NCBI GenBank assembly: GCA_040143965.1
Contig: JASJQH010007012.1
Span: forward strand, 1-26,021
Reading direction: 5' to 3'
Source of the DNA: Basidiobolus ranarum
Lineage: Eukaryota > Basidiobolomycota > Basidiobolomycetes > Basidiobolales
Length of the DNA stretch: 26,021 nt
The position numbers and the translations under genes are program-made. Within the stretch, counting starts at the first letter, position 1. Each line of letters starts with the position of its first letter. This document shows, one piece after another, positions 18,077-26,021 of the stretch. The notes beneath the pieces are model-generated. The model made no database searches and had not been told where the DNA came from. It saw only the letters and a list, made by a program, of their open reading frames with translations.

Positions 18077-19861
18077 TTAATTGGTTGGTTGTGGTGGATA
18101 AACACCTTGCGAGGTCCCACTCTTACTTGGAGGGTAGGGTACGTTGTCCTTACTTCCGGGGGGTGGATAACCGGTACTGCTTTTGGTTGGTGGATAAGCG
18201 GCACTTTGTTGAGGTGGATAGGCCTCACCCTGTTGGGTCGGACGGCCAGGTCCGTTTTTGGGTGGATAATCAGCACCATTTTTGGTAGGAGGGTAGGTTA
18301 CACCTTGAGGTGGATACCCAGTATCGTTTCTAGTGGGTGGATATGCTTTGCCTTGTTGAGGTGGATATCCAGTATCATTTTGAGCCGGAGGATATGGTGC
18401 ACCCTGTTGTGGTGGATAACCAGCGTTACTTTTGGCAGGTGGATAACCAGTACTGCTCTTACTAGGGGGATATGGTGCGCCTTGCTGTGGTGGGTAGGCT
18501 TCCCCTTTTTGAGGGGGATAACCAGTACTGCTTTTACTAGGTGGATACCCAGTATTTTTTTGTGGTGGATAACTAGCATCGTCTTTACTAGGTGGATATG
18601 CTTGACCTTGTTGAGGAGGATATGGAGCACCACCTTTACTAGGTGGGTATGGTGCGCCTTGTTGTGGAGGATAGCTAGGACTGGTTTTACCAGGTGGGTA
18701 TGCTGCATTTTGTGGTGGCGGGCGATCCGCGTAAGCTGCATTAGGTGGATATGGAGCACTGCCTTTGCTAAGCGTGTATGGTGCACCCTGTTGTGGAGGA
18801 TAACCAGCATCATCTTTAGCGGGTGGATAACCAGGACTGGTTTTACCAGGTGGGTGTGCTGCATTTTGTGGAGGCGGGCGGCCCGCATAAGCAGCATTAG
18901 GTGGATATGCCCCACCTTGCTGGGGTGGATAACCAGTATCACTTTTAGTGGGTGGGTAGGTCTCACCTTGTTGAGGCGGATAACCAGCACTACTTTTGTT
19001 AGGTGGATACGCCGAATTTTGTTGAGGTGGATGGTTTGCGTAACTTTTAGTAGGGGGATAGGCCGCACCTTGCTGAGGCGGGTAACCGGAACCATCAGCT
19101 CTACTGGGAGGATAACCGCTATTTTGCGAGGGAGAAGGAACTCTTTGAGGAGGGTAACCGGAGGAAGCACCACTAGGTGAAGGAACCCTTTGGGAAGGAT
19201 ATCCACTGTTTCCACTAGCAGGGTATAGTCCTTGGTTCTGAACAGGTCTGGGTGGATACCCACTGTTTAAGTTAGGGGACTGAGTGTGAGAGCTTCCGTT
19301 CGAGGGATGATGTTCATCTTCAGATTCGGATCCAGTTAGAACATCGTCCAAATTTTCCCCAGGACCGTTATTTGACGTGAAAGAAGGAGCTTTACCAACC
19401 AGAGCCTCATACACAGGGGCCCAATCCTGTGGATTGGTAGAAGAAGAAGTAAGAACAAAGCCAATATTGAGTTCTACTTCACCACTAATCTGGTCTTTAC
19501 TACTTTTTTGTTGGAGTGGATACCAAGCGGTTCTTTTTTTACTAGGGTCAAAAGATATGGGTACTCCATCCAAAAAGAATTCTCGAAAAGAGAGTGTCAA
19601 TTGGCCCATAAAGTCTCTACCAAGAAAGTCACTATCCCAGCAGACGAGTTGTATAAACTTCGGTGGTGAACGCATATTAACTTTGTATTCATAGGAAAAA
19701 TTCCAAACTGGGTTTAAACTTTTAGAGATGACCTTGGAGGACTTCTTTTTGTTTAGAATCTTAATGACCACGAATGGGTCCGAGAGTCCGTTGCGGTCTT
19801 TCGGAGTAAGGTTACGAGCTTGGATAACCTCAATTTTAATGGCTGAAATGGAATGACTCAT
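18077..19861 (-). CDS. C2 domain protein with a long YPP-repeat tail
   Basis: A single-exon gene of 594 residues. Residues about 6-135 form a C2 domain (IKIEVIQARNLTPKDRNGLSDPFVV, then LNPVWNF and WDSDFLGRDFMGQLTL). The loop aspartates Asp22, Asp28 and those of WDSDFLGRD suggest calcium-dependent membrane binding. An acidic/Ser linker (about 175-200) leads to about 390 residues with more than 30 YPP units. These alternate as YPPQQGxx and YPPxKSxxG, so the tail is disordered and Pro/Tyr/Gln rich. The layout recalls plant SRC2-like C2 proteins and other proteins with PYPPQ tails that scaffold or condense at membranes. No transmembrane segment is present. The role here is unknown; traffic or endocytosis is an inference. 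The tail's base bias keeps long frames open on the other strand and frame, which are artefacts. Confidence 0.93.
   Translation of the reverse strand: MSHSISAIKIEVIQARNLTPKDRNGLSDPFVVIKILNKKKSSKVISKSLNPVWNFSYEYKVNMRSPPKFIQLVCWDSDFLGRDFMGQLTLSFREFFLDGVPISFDPSKKRTAWYPLQQKSSKDQISGEVELNIGFVLTSSSTNPQDWAPVYEALVGKAPSFTSNNGPGENLDDVLTGSESEDEHHPSNGSSHTQSPNLNSGYPPRPVQNQGLYPASGNSGYPSQRVPSPSGASSGYPPQRVPSPSQNSGYPPSRADGSGYPPQQGAAYPPTKSYANHPPQQNSAYPPNKSSAGYPPQQGETYPPTKSDTGYPPQQGGAYPPNAAYAGRPPPQNAAHPPGKTSPGYPPAKDDAGYPPQQGAPYTLSKGSAPYPPNAAYADRPPPQNAAYPPGKTSPSYPPQQGAPYPPSKGGAPYPPQQGQAYPPSKDDASYPPQKNTGYPPSKSSTGYPPQKGEAYPPQQGAPYPPSKSSTGYPPAKSNAGYPPQQGAPYPPAQNDTGYPPQQGKAYPPTRNDTGYPPQGVTYPPTKNGADYPPKNGPGRPTQQGEAYPPQQSAAYPPTKSSTGYPPPGSKDNVPYPPSKSGTSQGVYPPQPTN
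18090..19260 (-). repeat. Coding repeat array of the C2 protein, with a nested duplication
   Basis: Imperfect units of 24-30 bases encode the YPP repeats. A higher-order copy of about 60 bases encoding AAYxxRPPPQNAA occurs at about 18696-18756 and again at 18849-18908, showing segmental duplication within the array. Confidence 0.85.
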
Positions 19862-20864
19862 ATTATATTGAAGTGTGTATAGAAGTTAAAGATAAAAAGT
19901 GCGAGTTCAAGAGTGAGGTAGTTGTACTGGTAAGAGTCCCTTAGGATGTAAAGAAATGAAACTGATTGATAATACTGACTCTGTGGCTTTGAGCGAGGGA
20001 TACTGGATAAATCCTAATTACAGGGTTCAATCTGAGTAAAATACAACCTTGTTGGTAGACCACTCAAAAGTAGTAAATTTGCGAGTACTTGGAAAAGCCA
20101 AGACATTGGACTGTATTTAGCATGGCACCACATCCTTTCTTGACTTTTTCGAGGCTTAACTATAACCGGTTTTTCAAAAGAATATTGAGTGGCACAGTGG
20201 CTCAGATATGAATCCAGATACTTTACACAGTCAGATAATTTCAGCCAATCAACTATATGCCAATATATTCGTCCTCACCTCATGCACATATGCTTGCTCA
20301 GATAACGAAATCTTGTATTTGACCAGGAAACGAATGTGCAAAAGGATAACTCAGACGCGCTTGAGGGCGAATTTTATGCCATACATGATCGGAGCCGAGG
20401 TGGGTTCACCCTTAGCGAACTAGGGGCGTCCTCTGAAATCCGACCGACACAGAGATTTGTTCATCACCGTTATCCATGTGGAATACTTGGAATTAAGTAA
20501 CAGGCCCAGATGGATTCGAACCACCAACCTTTGATCGTAAGATCAACGCATAATCCAATGTACTATGCAGGCCGACTTGTTAATTGAGAAATTAATTGCT
20601 ACAAGATCATTCTTTCATTTCAATCATTATTGATCTATGAGAAAAAATTTTAATTTGCATCTGATGGGGCTTTGTATGGTATAGATGAAAAATTATACTT
20701 TGTAGATGATTAGTTGCATAGGATTTTGTGAATAATACCTTTTCTGTGTGCGGTTTTGGCCTTTTAGTAGCTAGAAATATCTCACTTAACTTTTGGTAAA
20801 GCTCGAAGCAATTAGTTTCTTCTTAGAGTAGCCCATTGATATCTAGCATAGTCGAAAGTACAAA
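19862..20864. other. Intergenic region between C2 protein and uL15m genes
   Basis: This is the divergent promoter space of two genes. It contains the tRNA-like sequence at 20503-20573. No protein gene is supported; an open frame at 20208-20423 shows no features. Confidence 0.6.
20503..20573 (-). tRNA. Degenerate tRNA-Val-like sequence (possible pseudogene)
   Basis: On the minus strand the order of parts is that of a tRNA. It has a GGCC acceptor start, a CATAGTACATTGGATTATGCG D-arm-like segment and an anticodon arm TTGA-loop-TCAA with TTAC in the loop. A T-arm follows (GGTGG, loop TTCGAAT, CCATC), then a GGGCC end. The D-arm and loop resemble tRNA-Val (anticodon TAC). The anticodon stem seems one base short, giving an eight-base loop, and the acceptor stem relies on two G-T pairs and a mismatch. 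It could be a pseudogene, a tRNA-derived repeat head, or an unusual functional tRNA. Confidence 0.42.
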
Positions 20865-21897
20865 ATGAATCGTTTTGTCAGCCCTTTGCAGTTTGCTCCT
20901 AGAGCACAACCTTCCAGGTTACTTCTCGGCTCTAACCTCTTGAGACCTAGTTTGGTTCTTGGTGCTCGTTATGTATCTGTTACTGCTCGTGTTACTCCCC
21001 CTAAAGAACTTATTGGGTTGAGTTCACTAAAAGATAATCCAGGCTCCAAGTCACAAGTATGAAATATACGACCAGAACTGATATTGGCTCGATTGTATTG
21101 GAAACTGACTATTTTACACATTGCAGGCCAAACGTTTGGGTCGTGGTCCTGGTTCAGGCAAAGGTAAAACCTCTGGTCGTGGTCACAAAGGTCAAAAATC
21201 CCGGGCTGGTAATGGAAAGCCAACTCCTGGTTTTGAAGGTGGCCAAACCCCTATCATGCAACGTTTCCCTAAACGCGGTTTTACCAATATGTAAGCTTTA
21301 TTAGGATTTGGTTTTTAAAGTTTATTTGAATTTGGATTAATTGGTCGTTCTTAGTCATGGCAAGGACTATACTGAAGTTAATCTCGACCAACTTGGTCGT
21401 TGGATCGAAACAGGACGTATTGACATTACGAAGAAAATCACTATGCGTGAATTGAAGGTTGCCGGACTTGTTAAGGGAGTCAAAGATGGAGTGAAGCTGT
21501 TGGGCAACGTAAATATTTAATATATTGTTGGTTTGGTTTAAATCTGTTGTAACTGAAGTAAATATTCTAGGGTTCAAGTGGGTTCAAGTATAAGATAGAT
21601 ATAGAAGTCTCTCGCGCCTCCGAAAAGGCCATGAAACAAATTGAACGCATGGGCGGTAACATCACCTGTGTCTACTACAACTCTATCGGTCTCCAGAGTA
21701 TTCTATCCCCATCACGCTTCTTTATCCAACCTAAGTTGGCTCTTCCTACCAAGAAGAGAGATATTGGTAAATATTTCCTAAGCATTGACATACATGTTAC
21801 CTAGTATATACTAACCAACGTTACTCCAGCCTGGTACTCGGATCCCAAGCACCGTGGATTTTTAGCAACTGAGAAAGAAACCAACACCTCCGCTTAG
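20865..21897 (+). CDS. Mitochondrial large-subunit ribosomal protein uL15m
   Basis: Five exons (20865-21056, 21127-21290, 21355-21508, 21571-21766, 21830-21897) give 257 residues with frame kept at every GT..AG junction. The first 40 residues are Arg/Ser/Leu rich without acidic residues and end near RYVSV, a typical mitochondrial presequence. The bacterial-L15-type core starts [13 protein letters not shown] and continues with the Gly/Lys/Arg-rich rRNA-binding stretch [21 protein letters not shown] (about 69-89). [18 protein letters not shown] and VNLDQLGRW follow. The C-terminal part contains [15 protein letters not shown], as in L15. It is part of the mitoribosome 50S-like subunit. AATAAA lies at 22017-22022. 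Confidence 0.95.
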
Positions 21898-22685
21898 ACC
21901 TTTGCATCACCCTTAAATCTTAGTACTTTTGATGTTTCAATTTCTTAATTGGAGTCACATTGTCTCCTTCAAAAGCATCGATTTCTTTGATAAATAACGA
22001 CTTCATTGCATACACCAATAAACACTTTCTGAACCATAGAACCAGTATTGATTCAGACATCTGGGCCATGCATCATTACACAAGGAGTGATTCAAACTGG
22101 TGTTGTTTTCACTTTCCTTTATGGTAACAATTTAACTGCAGACTGGTATGAGTCAGTAACACCATCAGTCAGATCATTTGTGGATGCGAATGTGGGCGAT
22201 ACATCTCAACGAATTAGCCAAGACATTAAAGTGCTCGATATATACATGATTAGAGTGAACTTAGTGTAGGCTATGTACATATACGAGCTAAGTGAGTATT
22301 TGTGAGCCGATGATCGAACCTTGAAGCTTGGGCCTTTCATTAGTTGACTTTCTAGAATTTAGATTTCCGACTGCCGACTTCCATCCATGCACATAGAACC
22401 ATTCACCAAATAATGAAAGCACGTGCACATTGTTCTAGTCTGCTGACCTACTTCGATCTGTTTTGTAGTAATTTTCAATATAAATGTATAGATTTGTAAT
22501 CAAAAATACAACATCGGGATTTATTTAAAAATCTATTTGAAAACTTTGACTGATACGACATATATTTACAGTAGAGTAAATGAAGAGAATGAAAAAGTAA
22601 AGAAACAGGTCAGAAGAATTAAATTGCATAATGGGTTGGGTGTACCTGACGGAGGGAGGGGGGGGGTATCTCACCACAATGTGAT
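21898..22685. other. Intergenic region between convergent uL15m and TMEM41-like genes
   Basis: Shared 3' space. No gene is supported; an open frame at 22048-22269 lacks an ATG start. A G-rich stretch with a run of nine G lies at 22632-22666. Confidence 0.6.
22632..22666 (+). other. G-rich tract, possible G-quadruplex
   Basis: The + strand has GGG at 22633-22635 and 22638-22640, then GGG at 22654-22656 and a run of nine G at 22658-22666. It lies 20 bases past the stop of the minus-strand TMEM41-like gene, so the transcript would carry a C-rich 3' UTR. Confidence 0.5.
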
Positions 22686-23608
22686 TCACTTTGGTAATAG
22701 TGGGGATCTTTCAGATTGAGACATGGTTGGTATTTCCTCTGGGTTTCTCTTATTGTATATCACGGGCAATAAAGAGAGAGTAGCAGCCGCGGTGATGGTC
22801 AAGATGGTGGTGACATTAAATAATGAAATCTCTTTTCCTGCCGAAAGCTCCTGAATCGCCATACCAGCTTGTACATGTAAGAAAGATATAGGCGCTACTC
22901 CAAAAAATGTGGCAACAAAAAACACTCCAACAGGGACATCCAAGTGAGGTGAGGCAATGTTAATGAACCAGTTTGGTAGGATTGGTGTGATGCGCAGAAA
23001 CATCAAATAGTTCAACAGGTGTTCACGTCTACTAGCAATCTGTTCACTCCAAGCAACCAAGCGTTCTGTTAAATATCTTTCAACAATCGGTGAAGCGATG
23101 TAATATGAAATCAAGTAACAAATGGTTGCTCCTATTCCGGAGCATAAGCAAATCAAGAAGAGTGCAGGCCATTTAGTGAACAGGGCTCCACCCAGCACAC
23201 TCAACATGGCACTTCCGGGAACGGCAAAGGCCTGTAGACTATATTTTTGTATTAATAACCTATATCTTGGACAACTTACAAAGTCAAAATCAACTTACAA
23301 TATATATAGAACAATGTACGAATATAGAACTGCAAAATAGTGACCGTCCATAAACTCAGATAGAGCCAATGCAAGTACTTTCACGTCGTCCATGCTTTTC
23401 GGGAATTTCATTTCTATGTCACTAGTAATTGTCAGAAGTCAGTCTACATATTCGATACAGGTAAAAAATAATAAGACACAACTTACCCATCAAATGAGGA
23501 AAAGGTCAAGGTTAGCGAGTAATAGACCAACGAGCACGAGACCACAAAAGCGAAAGCGAGCCCAATGATAGGACCAGGACGAAAGGTACTTGAGTTCCAG
23601 AAAGCCAT
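22686..23608 (-). CDS. TMEM41-like VTT-domain membrane protein (ER phospholipid scramblase family)
   Basis: Three exons (23608-23487, 23421-23299, 23238-22686) give 265 residues. The first exon has an N-terminal membrane segment (about 12-32). The VTT/DedA core starts YIFLQAFAVPGSAMLSVLGGAL (about 80-101), then CSGIGATICYLISY (about 114-127). The signature FLRITPILPNWFIN (about 162-175) and FFGVAPISFLHVQAG follow. These match TMEM41B more closely than Tvp38/TMEM64 or bacterial DedA. TMEM41 proteins move phospholipids between ER leaflets and support autophagosome and lipid-droplet formation. The last 25 residues are polar and end SPLLPK. The frame is kept at both GT..AG introns. The start ATG at 23608 leaves a short 12-residue lumenal or cytosolic head. 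Confidence 0.93.
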
Positions 23609-25530
23609 TTTAGGTAGAGGTTAAAGCAGACAATTAGATTATGTAGAAGTACAACAATTATTTCTTTGAACAAGTTAAAGCAGGTTTATATTATACAGAA
23701 GGTTTTATCGTAACAACAAAAGGTACAGCTATCCGGAGTAAATTTAAAAGAATAGCCGTGACTGCTATAATAGAAGAAGAGAAGGAATGTTGGAACAGCG
23801 ACAGTCCTCATCATGGTTTTATAGGTTCGAGAGATGGGATGCTCGTTACAAATAAGAAAAGGTTTGCATGGTAATTCTGAAAGCAGTAGTAGTATTGCCC
23901 TAATTTGAAAGAATCTGAGGAAATATTTAGCTCCATCCGGATGATCTATTGCTGCTGCCATTCATCCGACACTTTTTTTTCAGTATAGTTTGGTATAATT
24001 TGGTACAATTTAGAAGTGCTACATTATTAAACAAACACTTGGGTCGGAATAATATGGGTGAGACGGTCGTTTGAGAATTGGATAATTATGGCTGACCCTT
24101 GGAACGAATGAAAATATCCGGATTATTGACATAAGCATGTGCCCTCCAATAAGATGGATGATAGAGGCGGACCATTGGACGAGTGGATCATGAGTGATCT
24201 TGCTATCTTAGAATCCAAGATAGATTCCCAGCCATTCCTGGCCATTCAACTCCTAGATGTCAGCTGATATGGTTTGGACTCCTTTTTGACTTGTGTAGCA
24301 CGTCATCGGTCATAAGCGAAGACAAACACAGGTGCGGCTATTTCAGCTATCCCGTTCAGCTGAGTTCGGCGTTGTTCATTGACTGCTATAACTGACAAAC
24401 AATGTGCCTAACCCTAAGTGGACAGGAGTAAAGGGTATATGATAGTGAATAATGTATAACCGATGGTGTATTTTATGATGCATTTGATATTAGCTTAGTT
24501 GGTATATTGACATTCATTAACCATGCATGCACTCCAAAGCTTATTAATATTGCCTGACTTATTACCGAACTTTGTTTTCTACTGTTCTGAGTTTATTACC
24601 GAAGTTTGTTTTATGCCAAGAAATGATGTTTTTAACAAGATACGCCACAATAGGACTAGAGTTCAAAATCCGGATATGGAATCCCGAAATTTACTGCGAT
24701 AAGGTACTTCGCTAGATGATTTTTGCCAGTGGCAATGGTAGTGGTGGTGGGACATCTAATCCATTCATTAAGGAAATGTGCGGATTAACAACGGGTTCTT
24801 TCGTATTATGTCGGTCATCAAATTACACGTTGAATAAATTGCACGCTACATTTTAGCCCTTTAATCGGACTTTTTAAGTGTACTACGGGTTAAATCCGGA
24901 ATGGAGGCTAACCAATGATGGTATGGTAATTAGTGAACGGCATTATGGAGAAGCGGCATGTGAGCCAAGCAAACGGAAAGTGTAACCGTAGGTACAGGTG
25001 ATAATATTGCATGAGTGGTTGGAAGTGTTAAGAGCTATCAAACCAACTTAAGGAGTCAAACATCATGTATACTAAATTGTATAACTAAATCAGAACGCTT
25101 CAATTAACCGGTTATCTGCATTAAGAAGTCACTTTCAGAGCACAACTCTTTCATTCTTTGTTACATTTAGAGCCATCAGAAACTTCCATTTTAAGCTATC
25201 GATAACAGCATTATAACTTTTGCTATCCTTTTCTTTTAGAATAATTGCTTTCATGTCCAGTCCACTCTGAACTCTCTTTTATTTCCCAGACTACTTGCTC
25301 TTTAAACATCAGTCAGGGTTCATTGATGTTTGTACTTTTTCACCATATTTTCACATAGGAACGCCTATATATGTAATATTTAGAATATTCTCAAAATTGA
25401 ACGGGATTCTTTTGGTGTGCTTGAAGTTCCTACTGACTGTTGTTGGGGTTGCCAGACGCAGAGATAAGAAAGATTTTCATGATCTCTTCTACTCGTCGCT
25501 TATCAGCACCCTATATGCAAATTTCTCCAG
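23609..25530. other. Long intergenic region upstream of the fumarase
   Basis: No gene I can support. A 20-base segment (TTATTACCGAACTTTGTTTT) recurs with one change at 24559-24578 and 24593-24612. A 91-codon frame at 23686-23961 (-) is hydrophobic but unrecognisable. An ATG at 25479 starts MISSTRRLSAP, which looks like a mitochondrial presequence and may belong to the fumarase gene. Confidence 0.55.
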
Positions 25531-26021
25531 AACTTTGATATCGGCGGCTCATGCAAGCGTATGCCGGAGTCTCTTACCAAGGTTTTTGGTGTGTTGAAGA
25601 ATGGTGCTGCTATTGTCAACATGAGTTATGGACTCGATCCTACAATCGATAACGCCATTGTGCAAGCAGCTGATGAGGTAAGATACGCTTCCTTATAACC
25701 TAGTAGGAGTAACTTGAAAGCTTAGTTGAGAAGCTACTTCCCACGGTGGCGAAGCTCCAAAACGAGTCCCCGAAGAAGGTGGTGAGCTTTGACAAGATTA
25801 TCAAGATTGGAAGAACTCACTTGCAAGACGCGACACCACTCACACTGGGACAAGAGTTCTCTGGGTATACTCAACAGCTTGCCGATGGTATCGAGAGAGT
25901 GAAGGCCACGCTCCCACGACTAAGCAAACTTGCACAAGGTGGCACAGCAGTTGGTACCGGGCTCAACACTCGCAAAGGATTTGATGTGAAGATCGCTGAT
26001 GAGATTAGCCAGATCACTCAG
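25531..26021 (+). CDS. Class II fumarate hydratase, partial, apparently missing internal coding segments
   Basis: Fumarase interconverts fumarate and malate in the TCA cycle. Two coding blocks are seen. Block 1 (25531-25677, after a good acceptor TTTCTCCAG) reads [33 protein letters not shown], from the N-terminal third of fumarase. A GTAAGA donor follows and, only 48 bases later, an acceptor. Block 2 (from about 25726 to the window end) reads [10 protein letters not shown] then [23 protein letters not shown] and [12 protein letters not shown]. The family has some 75-80 residues between these blocks, including GSGTQTNMN and the SSND substrate region. None of it is in this interval, and joining the blocks at the visible sites breaks the frame. 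The segment before block 1 (family motif YWGAQT) is also not found. Either a broken copy or an assembly error. The 3' end lies outside the window. Confidence 0.82.

Noticed and set aside
18017-19263. Long open frames overlapping the C2 gene (387 codons on +, 321 codons on - in another frame)
   Set aside because: They arise from the repetitive, stop-poor YPP coding array. The peptides are Trp/Ile or His/Leu repeats with no domain, whereas the 594-residue frame has a clear C2 domain.
22048-22269. 73-codon + frame after uL15m
   Set aside because: It has no ATG at its start, no splice partner and lies in the 3' region of uL15m.
23686-23961. 91-codon hydrophobic frame upstream of the TMEM41-like gene (-)
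   Set aside because: It lies in the promoter space, is Cys/Phe rich like random AT-rich translation and has no family resemblance. Left out as a gene.
1-26021. CRISPR arrays, transposase, reverse transcriptase or viral genes
   Set aside because: No spaced palindromic repeats and no recognisable mobile-element protein motifs were seen in any frame.

Overview
The window looks like nuclear DNA of an early-diverging fungus. It is AT-rich overall and carries short spliceosomal introns (about 50 to 110 bases, GT..AG). Chitin-active secreted enzymes of fungal type (an AA11 lytic polysaccharide monooxygenase and a GH18 chitinase with a CBM19-like module) sit beside standard eukaryotic housekeeping genes. 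I reconstructed a seven-exon gene at 13653-14687 as CFAP410/C21orf2, a protein of the basal body and cilium. This suggests a lineage that makes flagellated zoospores, or one that lost the flagellum but kept parts of its machinery. I cannot name the species.

Layout, left to right. 1-90: 3' end of a + strand reading frame. 1012-2025: zinc-independent MDR oxidoreductase (+). 3244-4488: AA11 LPMO with two chitin-binding modules (-). 4489-6565: non-coding, with facing telomere-like tracts. 6566-7636: PPR-type, probably mitochondrial protein with two membrane segments (+). 9220-11259: secreted GH18 chitinase (+). 11834-12676: four-exon PH-CRIB protein resembling the regulatory half of a Cla4/PAK kinase but without a kinase domain (-). 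13653-14687: CFAP410 homologue (+). 14853-17581: NSF/Sec18 in seven exons (-). 18077-19861: C2 domain protein with more than 30 YPP repeats (-). 20503-20573: degenerate tRNA-Val-like sequence (-). 20865-21897: mitochondrial ribosomal protein uL15m in five exons (+). 22686-23608: TMEM41-like VTT membrane protein in three exons (-). 25531-26021: class II fumarase that appears to lack internal coding segments and runs off the window (+).

Functionally there is a chitin-degradation pair (LPMO plus chitinase) and a membrane-traffic/lipid group (NSF, C2 protein, TMEM41-like). There are two or three mitochondrial proteins (uL15m, the PPR-like protein, possibly fumarase), and one signalling and one ciliary gene. 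Genes are on both strands with no operon-like arrangement. The multi-exon models were built by hand from splice-site phase and family similarity, and every junction given keeps the frame except in the fumarase, where the frame is broken. No intact mobile element was recognised. Family comparisons are from memory, not from a search.
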